28,173 bases of DNA from contig CAYOVH010000008.1 of NCBI GenBank assembly GCA_964407405.1, positions 1-28,173 on the forward strand, read 5' to 3'. Within the stretch, counting starts at the first letter, position 1. The number at the start of each line of letters is the position of its first letter. The stretch is from JASLCR01 sp964407405. GTDB lineage: Bacteria > Patescibacteriota > Saccharimonadia > Saccharimonadales > Saccharimonadaceae. Positions 1-8,180 of this stretch are shown here, piece by piece. A program made the position numbers and the translations under genes. The notes beneath the pieces were generated by a model. That model had not been told where the DNA came from. It was given only the letters and a program-made list of their open reading frames with translations, and did not search any database.

Positions 1-88
1 CCAGGATGGCGATGACGGCGATGACTATGACGAGTTCTATGAGGGTGAAGGCACGAGTCAATTGTCTTTGATTATACTTAGTGTTCAC
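1..88 (-). CDS. Type IV pilin-like protein, N-terminus only (cut by window edge)
   Basis: The reverse strand reads a GTG start at 88 followed by VNTKYNQRQLTRA and then FTLIELVIVIAVIAIL, the class III prepilin leader and hydrophobic helix. The cleavage site has Ala, not the usual Gly, before Phe; Glu is at mature position 5. A strong AAAGGAG lies about 6 bases upstream of GTG, which fixes the start. The same ten bases AAAGGAGCAC precede the start of the pilin at 8740-9288. Family knowledge: a prepilin peptidase cleaves the leader and the helix packs into the pilus core. The rest of the gene lies outside the window, so major or minor pilin status cannot be judged. It follows uvrC on the same strand after 33 bases. 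Confidence 0.82.
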   Translation of the reverse strand, partial: MNTKYNQRQLTRAFTLIELVIVIAVIAIL

Positions 89-121
89 GATGTGCTCCTT
101 TAGGCTAGATTACCATAAACG

Positions 122-1675
122 TCATAGGTGGGACAAATTTTTCATAATAACAGCTGCTTTTGAAGCACCGATAACTTGTGCGATATCGGCCTCTGATGCA
201 ACTTGCACACCACGCAAGCTGCCAAATACTTTGATGAGTTTTTTGCGAGTAGCTGGTCCGATACCTGGAACTTCCTCTAATTTTGAGCTGGTTTGGCCTG
301 TCCGCTTGAGCGAAGAATGGTAGCTCACTGCAAATCGATGTGCTTCGTCGCGAATACGCTGAAAGAGCTTCACAACATCACTGTATGACGAAAGTGTTGA
401 GCCGCCGCGAAGGTTTTTTGAGTGCGAGCCGGCGTTACGCTGCCCGGGATGGAGATTGATGATAAAAAATTTACCGTCGTCAGTCACTATAGCACCTTCG
501 CTCTTTGCCTTTTGTAGAGATTCGACAAAATCCAACAAAATATTTGAACCAACTTTTGAAATGATAATTTCCTCTTCGCGCTTGGCAATACTGATGATCG
601 GAATAGTAGTGCCGCGCTCAGACTGCGCACGTATAGCAGCCTCAAGCTGGCCTTTGCCGCCATCAATCAATAGCAGGTCCGGCGTGCCCCAACTTTTCAA
701 ATTCTTCTCGCTCAGTCGGCGAAATAATGTGTCGTGGATATTTGCCGTATCGTCGTTGGTCTGCCGCGTCATCTTGAATTTGCGGTACTCCGCCCTATCT
801 GAAACACCATTGGTAAATACAACCATGCTTGCTACGACATTTGTTCCCGACATATGTGAAATATCATAGCCTTCAATCCGTCGCAGCACACCATTGATAC
901 CCAGCAACTCGCCGAGCTGTTGCAACGCCCTGTCCTTGGATATATCGAGAAATTCCCGGTCGCCAAACATCACCCGGCGCTGCAGTTCTTTCATATGTGC
1001 AAGCTTGTTGCGAAGCTCGGCCGCTCCCTCAAAATCCTGTCGCTTGGCAGTCTGTATCATGTCGCGTTCGATCTCGGCAGTCAGTTTTTTGCGATTGCCC
1101 TTGATATAGCTAATGAGTTTGCGCAGATTTACTTTATACGCCTCACTCTCGACGGACGGATCGGGATTAAGACCGATTTGGGCCTCGAGCTTTGAGACAA
1201 CCTTTGCCGGGTCACGCGTGTAATACGGAAAAACTGGCCGGAGATAGCGCAGAGCTTTTTTGAGTGCATGGCCATTGTAAAATGGACCAAAATACTCAGC
1301 GCCATCATCAGCAGGATTACGAGTAAATGTAACATGCGGCCATTCGCTCTTCATATCGATACGCACAAATGTCTGTGATTTGTCATCACGGAGCAGCACA
1401 TTGTAGCGTGGCATGTAGCGCTTGACCATCTCAGACTCAAGAAATAGTGCGTCGATTTCTGACTCTGTTTCCACCCAATCAACATCGTCAATCTCATCTA
1501 CCAGCGCCATCGTCTTGGCATCAAATAGCCGGCTACTCTGAAAATATTGCCGTACTCTATTTTTTAGTACCGCAGCTTTGCCAACATAGATAATCTCACC
1601 GCTTCTCGACTTGTGAAAATACACACCTGGGCTATGTGGTAAAGTTTTTAGTTTGACTTCAAGTGCTTTATTCAC
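122..1675 (-). CDS. uvrC: UvrABC excinuclease subunit C
   Basis: Makes the dual incisions of nucleotide excision repair after UvrA/UvrB damage recognition. The 517 residues show the GIY-YIG nuclease (GVY at 17-19, YVG at 30-32, R40, E80), a UVR helical hairpin that binds UvrB (about 200-235), the RNase H-like nuclease (D271 in GYDISH, D338 in LLLIDGGKGQ, DEAHRF at 443-448) and two C-terminal helix-hairpin-helix motifs (about 466-512). It is shorter than the E. coli protein (610 residues). The protein has no cysteine at all, so the four Cys that hold the Fe-S cluster in many UvrCs are absent; residues 150-190 lack the usual CxxxC pattern. The start is GTG, with TATAAT at 1682-1687 ending 6 bases before it and no usable ribosome site, so a leaderless mRNA is likely. 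Identity is certain from motif order. Confidence 0.97.
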   Translation of the reverse strand: MNKALEVKLKTLPHSPGVYFHKSRSGEIIYVGKAAVLKNRVRQYFQSSRLFDAKTMALVDEIDDVDWVETESEIDALFLESEMVKRYMPRYNVLLRDDKSQTFVRIDMKSEWPHVTFTRNPADDGAEYFGPFYNGHALKKALRYLRPVFPYYTRDPAKVVSKLEAQIGLNPDPSVESEAYKVNLRKLISYIKGNRKKLTAEIERDMIQTAKRQDFEGAAELRNKLAHMKELQRRVMFGDREFLDISKDRALQQLGELLGINGVLRRIEGYDISHMSGTNVVASMVVFTNGVSDRAEYRKFKMTRQTNDDTANIHDTLFRRLSEKNLKSWGTPDLLLIDGGKGQLEAAIRAQSERGTTIPIISIAKREEEIIISKVGSNILLDFVESLQKAKSEGAIVTDDGKFFIINLHPGQRNAGSHSKNLRGGSTLSSYSDVVKLFQRIRDEAHRFAVSYHSSLKRTGQTSSKLEEVPGIGPATRKKLIKVFGSLRGVQVASEADIAQVIGASKAAVIMKNLSHL

Positions 1676-1681
1676 CTTTCT

Positions 1682-1703
1682 ATTATACCGCCTGTGTTAT
1701 ACT
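1682..1703. promoter_or_regulatory. Divergent -10 boxes for uvrC (-) and the leader/57-residue gene (+)
   Basis: On the minus strand TATAAT (1682-1687) sits 6 bases from the uvrC GTG. On the plus strand TATACT (1698-1703) would start transcription near 1710 and give a leader of about 105 bases before the gene at 1816. No convincing -35 box is seen for either. Confidence 0.5.
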
Positions 1704-1732
1704 ATTTTTAGCACATAAGTCCGTATTTTAAT

Positions 1733-1790
1733 GCAAGGCCCGCCCCGAGGGAACAACTTGCTACCGGCACTGCACTTGTTCGGGGCTTTT
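1733..1790 (+). ncRNA. Structured leader: terminator-like hairpin with possible pseudoknot
   Basis: GCCCCG (from 1742) plus ACAA pairs with TTGTTCGGGGC (1776-1786): an 11-bp stem interrupted by a 4-base AGGG/GGGA bulge, with a 19-base loop, followed by TTTTATT. That is the shape of an intrinsic terminator, but it lies upstream of the gene at 1816. GCAAG at 1733-1737 can pair with CTTGC at 1757-1761 inside the loop, giving an H-type pseudoknot. Inference: an attenuator or small riboswitch controlling the 57-residue gene, or a short RNA with its own terminator. It matches no class I can name. Confidence 0.5.
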
Positions 1791-1815
1791 ATTAACAACT
1801 AATAGGAGTCTCGCT

Positions 1816-1989
1816 ATGTCAAATATGACAAAAGAAGAGAAAGAACAGTACGGCATAGACTGGTACGAACGCACGCACAAAAACTGGCGCGCGTGGGGCA
1901 GCTGGTTTAGCTGGGGTTCACCCGTCGGGCTTGGCCTTTTCTTTATAGAAATCGCTGCTGCAGCCTGGATCGTGGCTCAAATCTTCTAG
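1816..1989 (+). CDS. Trp-rich single-span small membrane protein (57 residues)
   Basis: Not recognised. ATG is preceded by AGGAG at a good spacing, the reading frame ends at TAG 1987-1989, and a perfect terminator follows at once, so the gene looks real despite its size. The N-terminal half is charged (TKEEKEQYGIDWYERTHKNW); residues about 36-57 form one membrane segment (PVGLGLFFIEIAAAAWIVAQ). Six of 57 residues are Trp (16, 24, 27, 30, 33, 51), four of them in a WxxWxxWxxW-like run just before the membrane segment, suggesting an interfacial helix. It is probably expressed from TATACT at 1698 through the structured leader. A role cannot be assigned. Confidence 0.7.
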   Translation: MSNMTKEEKEQYGIDWYERTHKNWRAWGSWFSWGSPVGLGLFFIEIAAAAWIVAQIF

Positions 1990-1990
1990 T

Positions 1991-2021
1991 AAAAATCCCG
2001 CTTACTATAAGCGGGATTTTT
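1991..2021. terminator. Bidirectional intrinsic terminator
   Basis: AAAAATCCCGCTTA (1991-2004), loop CTA, then TAAGCGGGATTTTT (2008-2021): a perfect 14-bp stem with A-rich and T-rich flanks. It serves the 57-residue gene on the plus strand and the converging MFS gene, which ends at 2038 on the minus strand. Confidence 0.9.
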
Positions 2022-2037
2022 CATTACCAAATATATT

Positions 2038-3333
2038 TTATGATTTGGCGTAAAATTCAGAAAGTTGCCGATATGCTTTCGTTGTAAATGCAAAAAGTAC
2101 TAGCATGAGCATGAGAAGTGACGCGATGACGAAAACCAGTGCGATACCTCGAGCCTCGCCTGCGCCAAGCAGCCATCCAAAGGTAGACTTACCTTCATCA
2201 CTGTTCATAAATGGAATGATACCAAACTGAGCCACTGGACCTATGAGAAATGCACTGATTGGCGACGCGGCGGACTCTAGCGCTTGCGCGAGTCCAAACA
2301 CACGGCCCTGTCGCTTGAGAGGTACCACTCGTTGCAAGATCGTTTGCTCAGCAGCTTCAACCATTGGCATCAGTGACATAAAGATCCACATACCAATAGC
2401 AAATAGCCACCAAGCCTCACGAATCACAAACACTGCTCCCAGACATGCAACCGCCAGGTTAATGAGGAACATCGTACGGAGCGGATTCTTACCAAGCCCG
2501 AACTTCGCCACCAACATACCACCGATGATAAATCCGGTGCTCGTGACACCGAGTACGACACCCCACCATTCTACGGAAAAGAGTGTCAGTCCGTACGGAT
2601 CCATGAGTGCCATATATACACCACCGATCAGGTTGTTAAACACGTTAAAGAATATCAGCCAAGCAAGGCCGGGAACTGCTTTGATAGCAGCAATACTTCC
2701 CTTGATATCAATCTTCTTATTCTCAAGCTCTGGGTCATGCGCGATTTTTTCTTCGGGAATCCGCACAAAAAACATATGGATTGCCGCAAGCAATGTCAAA
2801 ACAATCGCGATAGCAAGCGTCCAGCCCATACCGAGTAGCCCGATAGACAGACCAGAGAAGACACTTGTGACCATAAACGCCACACCTTGCACGGTGCCAA
2901 CCATGCCGTTCGCCTTATCTCTACCCTCTTTTGGCACTAGCAAGGTGACAGTCGTCGAAAGAGCAATATTACGCATATTTTCCACGACGCTACCGATCAA
3001 GATGACGCTCGCAAAGAGCCAAAACGCAACATGTTGCCAGTTTGATAGCAAATCGCTCGGAAACGCTAGAAAGACCAACCCAGCAAGTACATATGCTACA
3101 GCCGTAAAAACACTCGCAAACAGCATGACGTTTTTCTTTTTATTATGATCGACAATCGTTCCAAAAATAATACTAAAGATTGCCACCAAAAACATATACG
3201 AGCCGCCGATGATCGCTGTCGCCATAACCGACCTGGTCTCAAGATATACCCAAAATGTCAGCGCAAACCAAAGATAACTTGTCGTGACATTTGCGATCAA
3301 AGTATTGAGAAGGACTTGGTAGAAATTTTTCAT
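2038..3333 (-). CDS. MFS transporter, drug/macrolide exporter-like
   Basis: A 431-residue polytopic membrane protein with about 12 hydrophobic segments and the major facilitator layout. The loop between TM2 and TM3 (GTIVDHNKKKNVM, about residues 58-70) fits the MFS motif A pattern GxxxDxxxRK. The N-terminal sequence resembles the MefA/MFS_3 group of proton-driven exporters (weak, from memory). The centre has a charged loop (RIPEEKIAHDPELENKKIDIK) between the two six-helix bundles. TACACT at 3340-3345 lies 6 bases before the ATG, so the transcript is probably leaderless. It converges on the terminator at 1991-2021. Substrate is unknown; a drug exporter would fit the Erm-like gene elsewhere in the window, but that link is only speculation. 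Confidence 0.85.
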   Translation of the reverse strand: MKNFYQVLLNTLIANVTTSYLWFALTFWVYLETRSVMATAIIGGSYMFLVAIFSIIFGTIVDHNKKKNVMLFASVFTAVAYVLAGLVFLAFPSDLLSNWQHVAFWLFASVILIGSVVENMRNIALSTTVTLLVPKEGRDKANGMVGTVQGVAFMVTSVFSGLSIGLLGMGWTLAIAIVLTLLAAIHMFFVRIPEEKIAHDPELENKKIDIKGSIAAIKAVPGLAWLIFFNVFNNLIGGVYMALMDPYGLTLFSVEWWGVVLGVTSTGFIIGGMLVAKFGLGKNPLRTMFLINLAVACLGAVFVIREAWWLFAIGMWIFMSLMPMVEAAEQTILQRVVPLKRQGRVFGLAQALESAASPISAFLIGPVAQFGIIPFMNSDEGKSTFGWLLGAGEARGIALVFVIASLLMLMLVLFAFTTKAYRQLSEFYAKS

Positions 3334-3387
3334 CTCTACAGTGTAGCAACTTTTGAGCAGTGGTGCGAGAGTGACATACTAGGATGC

Positions 3388-4146
3388 CTAAGTAGCATTC
3401 CGAGCTTCTTCGACTTCTTCAAGTACTGCCGTGTGAGTTGCTTTATTCATAAACTCTTGGTCATCGTTCATAAATCGTCGCAGTGGCGAATGTTCATCCG
3501 CAAGCTGGGCAACTGTCGGTCGCGTATCAAGCTTACCACTTAGTTCAAGCATGCGAAGGTAGCTCCCTTGAGCAGCCCGCCAAGTATGCCATTGCATATC
3601 TTTTTCATCTCCATTCATATGGGCTACATCAGCTTCAATCGTAGCAAGAGTAGCGCCAGCAGGCGCCAATACACGACCAAGCATGCGACTTTTTTTACGT
3701 AGAGGCTTACCTTCAATACGGGCCTGTTCGATCTCCATCGCCAGGTCTGCGGCATTTGCCAGCTTGACTTGAGCTAAAGCAAGCAAGTCATCCTGTGATA
3801 CCCGCTCTTTTGTGTCTGGATTGATCATCGTCGGAATCTTAGCCCTTCGATACATTACCCGATCCGCATCATGCTCAGCAAACACATGATATGCCGTACC
3901 AAATGATGTGAGTGCCAGTAAATTCGAGATATTCTTAACGTTTTCTTCATTGCCAGTTTCAACGATACGATCAAAGGCTTGCGACGCGGCAATAGTTCCT
4001 ATTTTTTGCTGATATGGGATTACGATACCTGGCTTACCCGAAAACCATTCCGCTCTTTCTTCATCCCTGGTTGGCTTTGGTATGTAGTTATTATCGCGCG
4101 CAGTCTGAACTGCTGGAAAAAATATTTCACTTCGTGGCTTACTCAT
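3388..4146 (-). CDS. Unrecognised soluble protein (252 residues), probably lineage-specific
   Basis: I do not recognise a family. There is no signal peptide or membrane segment and no cysteine. Composition suggests mostly alpha-helix, with charged Ala-rich helices (about 130-165, LANAADLAMEIEQARIEGKP), a basic patch RKKSRMLGR (about 155-163), and a Glu-rich end VLEEVEEARNAT. The promoter is convincing: TTGTAA (4177-4182), 18-base spacer, TATAAT (4153-4158), then 6 bases to the ATG, so a leaderless message is expected. It stands alone between the MFS gene and the MMPL gene, both on the same strand. The clean promoter and long frame make it a real gene. Confidence 0.8.
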   Translation of the reverse strand: MSKPRSEIFFPAVQTARDNNYIPKPTRDEERAEWFSGKPGIVIPYQQKIGTIAASQAFDRIVETGNEENVKNISNLLALTSFGTAYHVFAEHDADRVMYRRAKIPTMINPDTKERVSQDDLLALAQVKLANAADLAMEIEQARIEGKPLRKKSRMLGRVLAPAGATLATIEADVAHMNGDEKDMQWHTWRAAQGSYLRMLELSGKLDTRPTVAQLADEHSPLRRFMNDDQEFMNKATHTAVLEEVEEARNAT

Positions 4147-4152
4147 GATTCT

Positions 4153-4182
4153 ATTATATGCCTCGTTGAATAGTTCTTACAA
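4153..4182 (-). promoter_or_regulatory. Promoter of the 252-residue protein gene
   Basis: TTGTAA at 4177-4182, an 18-base spacer, and TATAAT at 4153-4158 on the minus strand; the ATG begins 6 bases after the -10 box. Confidence 0.65.
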
Positions 4183-4202
4183 CGATAAGCACTAATCCTC
4201 TT

Positions 4203-6593
4203 CTATTCTTCACCTTCAATAGAAACGTGTGGCAGACGTCGGTCGAGCCATTTTGGCAACCACCACGCGCTTTTACCAAGTAGCGTCATTATGGCCGGAA
4301 CAATCGTCATACGCACCAAGAATGCATCGATCAATATACCAAAGGCTAGCCCAAAACCAATAGCTTGTATTGTCACGTCGTGATTAGTGATAAACCCGGC
4401 AAAAACACTAATCATAATTACAGCTGCTGCCGTGACAACCTTACTGCCAGCACCAAATCCACGAACAACAGCGCTCTTTGCGTCTTTAGAATGGGTAAAT
4501 TCTTCATGCATACCAGACACCAAGAAGAATTCGTAGTCCATTGCTAGACCAAATAGAATACCGATCGAGATAATCGGAATAAAGCTGACAATCGGACCAG
4601 GTGCATCCGCGATACCGAACCAACCCCACTGAAAGACTACAACCACCGCACCGAACATCGCCAAAACGGATAGCAGGAAGCCAAGAGTAGCTTTGAGCGG
4701 TACAAGAATCGAACGGAAAGCAACTATCAGCAAGATGAGCGACAGTCCCACAACAACTCCAAGATACTGAGGTAAGGCAGTCGCTAGCTTTGCATTGATA
4801 TCATTTTGTAGTGCTGTCGATCCTGTGACAGCGAGTGTTGCGCCATTATCGGCTGTCAGTTTCTGCTTCTCCGACTCATCGCGCAGCAACTCAATAAGAT
4901 CACTCGTTGCCTTATCGCTCGGTGCAGATTTTGGAATCACTTGAATGATTCCTGCAGTACCGTCATCTTTCACCGTTGCTGGTAGTGCTTCCTTCACACC
5001 TGAAATCTTGGCAATACGATCCGAGATTTTCTTTAGCTGGACATACTTTGCGTATTCCTCAACACTCTTATCGATCTTTTTCTGAGCTGCAGTAAGTTGC
5101 TGCTTGCCTTTAGCTTCAGCTGCTGTAATCTCCTGTTGCAGGGCTATTTGCCCTTCAAATGTCGACACCTGAGCAGCTCTCGCCATAAAGTATGCTTCTT
5201 GCTTCTTCTTTGCTGCAGCTATCTGCTTGTTCAACTCTTTCTCAGCAGGCTTGCGGATCGAGTCTTTATCAGTTTGACTAACCGCCGGCAGATTCTCTAT
5301 TACGACAGCAAGCGGACCATTGTAGCCAACACCAAATCCCTTTGCAACTAGATCATACGCCTTTCGCTCTGTGGTTGAAGCAGCTGCATATCCGTCAGCT
5401 GGTAAGCCAAGTGTCAAATCTTTAGCTGGGATAGCGACTACAGCAATCACAATAACCGCGATGGTAAATGCCACCCACGGACGACCAGTAATTGTTTTGC
5501 CCCATCGGTACCAAAAGGTATTATGACTCATGCGAGTCTTCTTCTTTTTATGTTTTTGTGCGGCCAGCACTTTAGCGCGTGTCTTTTTACCAAATATTTT
5601 GAGACTAGCCAGACGCAATAATGCAGGGATCAGGGTAATAGCAACGAGCGCAGCAATGGCAATACTTGCAGCTCCGGCCAGACCCATCGTCGTCATGAAC
5701 GGTATACTCACGATACTAAGTGCAGCCAGAGCAATCACAACAGTTAGTGCAGCAAACACGACAGCGTTTCCAGCTGTAGCGATAGCACGCGCCGTGGCAA
5801 CCTCGGGCTTATGGCCTTCTATAAGTAATGTGCGGTATTTACTAATGATAAAGAGCGAGTAGTCGATGCCCACAGCAAGGCCAAGCATGATTCCGAGCAC
5901 TGGCGTCGTAGTATTGATCGTAAAGAGCTGTCCGAACGAGAAAAGCCCCAGCGTACTAGTGCCAACGGCAACGAGTGCAGTAATGATTGGCATACCTGCC
6001 GCAATGAGTGAGCCGAGAGTCATAAAAAGCACTACGAGTGCCAGCATTACACCAGCAACTTCACCAATACCAAGTATCTCACCAGGTGTTTGACTCACAA
6101 GACCGCCACCCATCTCTACCTGCAGCTCATCCTGACGAGTTGAGGAAACCAGCGCCTCAATATCATGCAGTGTCACCTCTTCTACTGAGCCCATCTCCTC
6201 GGTGAGCTGTACAGGTATGTAAGCAATGGTCTTATCCGTACTGACCAGCTTGTCTGCTTGGGTAAATGGACTGACAGCCGCACTCACGCCATCGATCTTT
6301 GCGACATTCTTTGTTAGGTCAATAATATCTGATTTAAAATCAGCAATTTTTCTGCCGTCTTTCGCCTGGAAGACAATTCGACCCGACCCTTTACCACTAT
6401 CGGGGAAAAGCTCTTGGGAACGATCAATTGCTTTCTGTGCTTCAGTACCCGGAATACTAATAGCACTCGAAGTCGGCTTCATAAAGGTGAATGCCGTAAA
6501 ACCAAGTATCACTAAAAGTGCCGTCCATATCGCAATCACTTGCCATGGATGGCGATACATTACTGTCCCTACTTTGTGTAAAAATGTGGCCAC
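4203..6593 (-). CDS. MMPL/RND family membrane transporter
   Basis: A 796-residue protein with two repeats of one N-terminal membrane helix, a large external loop and a block of five or six helices. Each block carries the acidic proton-relay site of MMPL/RND proteins: GLAVGIDYSLFIISKYR in the first half and GLAMDYEFFLVSGMHEEF in the second. The family uses proton motive force to export lipids or drugs (MmpL/YdfJ-like). The second external loop (about 400-570) is unusually rich in Ala, Lys, Gln and Glu (NKQIAAAKKKQEAYF, then TAAQKKIDKSVEEYAKYV) and looks like a long coiled coil. The start is GTG at 6593 with AAGGAGG nine bases upstream, a classic ribosome site unlike the leaderless neighbours. 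The substrate is unknown. Confidence 0.92.
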   Translation of the reverse strand: MATFLHKVGTVMYRHPWQVIAIWTALLVILGFTAFTFMKPTSSAISIPGTEAQKAIDRSQELFPDSGKGSGRIVFQAKDGRKIADFKSDIIDLTKNVAKIDGVSAAVSPFTQADKLVSTDKTIAYIPVQLTEEMGSVEEVTLHDIEALVSSTRQDELQVEMGGGLVSQTPGEILGIGEVAGVMLALVVLFMTLGSLIAAGMPIITALVAVGTSTLGLFSFGQLFTINTTTPVLGIMLGLAVGIDYSLFIISKYRTLLIEGHKPEVATARAIATAGNAVVFAALTVVIALAALSIVSIPFMTTMGLAGAASIAIAALVAITLIPALLRLASLKIFGKKTRAKVLAAQKHKKKKTRMSHNTFWYRWGKTITGRPWVAFTIAVIVIAVVAIPAKDLTLGLPADGYAAASTTERKAYDLVAKGFGVGYNGPLAVVIENLPAVSQTDKDSIRKPAEKELNKQIAAAKKKQEAYFMARAAQVSTFEGQIALQQEITAAEAKGKQQLTAAQKKIDKSVEEYAKYVQLKKISDRIAKISGVKEALPATVKDDGTAGIIQVIPKSAPSDKATSDLIELLRDESEKQKLTADNGATLAVTGSTALQNDINAKLATALPQYLGVVVGLSLILLIVAFRSILVPLKATLGFLLSVLAMFGAVVVVFQWGWFGIADAPGPIVSFIPIISIGILFGLAMDYEFFLVSGMHEEFTHSKDAKSAVVRGFGAGSKVVTAAAVIMISVFAGFITNHDVTIQAIGFGLAFGILIDAFLVRMTIVPAIMTLLGKSAWWLPKWLDRRLPHVSIEGEE

Positions 6594-6646
6594 GTGATAT
6601 TTCCTCCTTATGTCACTAATCGTTTGGCTTCATATATCGGGCCATT

Positions 6647-7000
6647 TTAGGTGATCTTCTTTAAATACTCTCGTAAAACTTCTGCTTCATTATTGCCCTT
6701 ATCGCGTGCGCCGTAGAGGAGTGTTACTTTCTCATGCTTGCACCAACTGGAAATAATCTCTGAAGCTTCCGAATTTTGCTTCACTTCTTCTATATATCGT
6801 TTGGCAAATTTCGTAAATTTTGCAGGGTCATGTGCAAACCATTTACGAAGCTCCGTACTGGGCGCAATATCTTTTGCCCACTCATCAAGTGCAGCTCGCT
6901 CTTTACTAACACCTCGCGGCCATAACCGATCGACCAGCACACGGTAGCTATCGCTTGGGTCAGCTGGCTCATAGATTCGCTTTGCTGCAAATAATGTCAT
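6647..7000 (-). CDS. DUF488 family protein (YeaO-like)
   Basis: 117 residues with the family hallmarks RVLVDRLWPRGVSKE (about 20-34), FAHDPAKFTKFAKRY and the C-terminal TLLYGARDKGNNEAEVLREYL. Family members are small cytosolic proteins of unclear function often found near stress or repair genes. Length is normal. TAAAAT at 7007-7012 is 6 bases before the ATG, and this box overlaps the end of the downstream reading frame of the DNA glycosylase gene, so the gene probably has its own promoter and a leaderless mRNA. Confidence 0.88.
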   Translation of the reverse strand: MTLFAAKRIYEPADPSDSYRVLVDRLWPRGVSKERAALDEWAKDIAPSTELRKWFAHDPAKFTKFAKRYIEEVKQNSEASEIISSWCKHEKVTLLYGARDKGNNEAEVLREYLKKIT

Positions 7001-7012
7001 AGTCCTATTTTA

Positions 7013-7603
7013 CTACTTCTTTGATACATATGGATTGCCAGTAATATAGAATCGCCGCAACTCGTGTACAGCTTTCGAGATGCCAATACGTTTTCCGGTA
7101 GTTATTTCCTTATCCGAAAGAGCCGGCCTTTTGATAAGCCGCACAGGTGGTTTAAAAAGATCATGGCCGCTCAGCTGTCGATCAATAGCAAGTGCTTTGC
7201 AAACCTTACCCGGACCATTCGTGATATTTACGCCCGTCATACCACGACGCTCTTCGATACTATCAATTCCGTCAATTGGTTCAACAGCACGGATCAGTAC
7301 ACCAGAACCAAAGCCTTCTTGGCCGCACACTACATTACAGCAATGATGCATACCATAGGTAAAATAAACATACATATGTCCGGCACTTTTAAACATCGCA
7401 TCGTTGCGCTGTGTGCGGCCATTAAACGTGTGGCTGACTTCATCACCTTGATCATACGCTTCAGTCTCAACTATCCGGACGCGAATAGTTCGTCCATCAA
7501 TCTCTCTGAGCAGTTCGCAGCCGAGTAATCGCCGAGCAGCTGCTTCAGCCGGCGCGTTAAGCCATGTGAAGGTACTTTTATCATTACTATGCCCCTCGAT
7601 CAT
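7013..7603 (-). CDS. Alkyladenine (3-methyladenine) DNA glycosylase, AAG/MPG family
   Basis: Removes alkylated purines and hypoxanthine from DNA. The 196 residues contain the family core VETEAY with the catalytic Glu at E48 and the base-binding Tyr at Y50, H58 (counterpart of human H136), then RTQRNDAMF, the YVYFTYGMHHCCNVV strand and VLIRAVEP. NGPGKVCKALAI is the usual conserved turn. Length fits the bacterial form. It overlaps the upstream DUF1905/YdeI gene by 4 bases (ATGA), so the two are co-translated. Together with EndoQ in this window, two different enzymes can act on hypoxanthine. Confidence 0.95.
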   Translation of the reverse strand: MIEGHSNDKSTFTWLNAPAEAAARRLLGCELLREIDGRTIRVRIVETEAYDQGDEVSHTFNGRTQRNDAMFKSAGHMYVYFTYGMHHCCNVVCGQEGFGSGVLIRAVEPIDGIDSIEERRGMTGVNITNGPGKVCKALAIDRQLSGHDLFKPPVRLIKRPALSDKEITTGKRIGISKAVHELRRFYITGNPYVSKK

Positions 7604-8142
7604 CGTTGTATAAGCTGGCTATTTTTCGCAACATATGGTTCGGTGCATGCCATGAGATTAAAGCAGCACGGACGACGGTGTTTGCCGTTTAGTTTTGAGA
7701 TCGTCTTTTCGATCCGCACGGCACGCGTATTTTGATTGGGGGTTGCGTTGACCCAGCGTACCCACTCCCAACGTGCCATCGGAGTGATATCTTTCCACTT
7801 TTCTTTGACTTTTTCTGGAGCCATTTTTAAAGCTTCTCCGAGATCCTTCGGGATAGTTGGCTCTGGCCAGTCACTGCCAGTAGTTATTTCCATCGATACT
7901 GTATCACCCGACTTTACCTTGGCAATTTTTTGAAGCTCATCCGTTATCCGTAGCCAATGACCCATACGGCCGTCTGGTTCGAGCACTGCCTTGAATTCAC
8001 AGCCATTGATCAAACCTGTTACACTGACTTGTCCACGAGAAGGCAGCTTAGCACTATCATCTTTTGGCAATGAGAGAATCGTCCAATCTTTGAGCATATA
8101 GAGCATTGTCTCAAAATGAATCGTTACTGGTGCATTCTTCAT
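7600..8142 (-). CDS. DUF1905 / YdeI-OmdA domain protein
   Basis: 180 residues with an N-terminal DUF1905 beta domain (about 15-95: LSLPKDDSAKLPSRGQVSVTG, then GRMGHWLRI) and a C-terminal YdeI/OmpD-associated helical domain (TIPKDLGEALKMAPEKVKEKW, then RWEWVRWVNATPNQNTRAVRI). The tail RRPCCFNLMACTEPYVAKN is typical of the family. The family is linked to bacteriocin protection only by old annotation; its biochemistry is unknown. TATAATAGAAGTATG spans the -10 box (8149-8154) and the start, the cleanest example of the leaderless signature here. It leads an operon with the overlapping glycosylase. Confidence 0.88.
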   Translation of the reverse strand: MKNAPVTIHFETMLYMLKDWTILSLPKDDSAKLPSRGQVSVTGLINGCEFKAVLEPDGRMGHWLRITDELQKIAKVKSGDTVSMEITTGSDWPEPTIPKDLGEALKMAPEKVKEKWKDITPMARWEWVRWVNATPNQNTRAVRIEKTISKLNGKHRRPCCFNLMACTEPYVAKNSQLIQR

Positions 8143-8180
8143 ACTTCTATTATACTCCGTGTGATAGTGCGCACACTAGC

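Noticed and set aside
2243..3148. Long plus-strand open frame opposite the MFS gene
   Set aside because: Composition is skewed (Ser/Thr/Ile runs) with no motif; it is an antisense shadow of a clearly conserved transporter.
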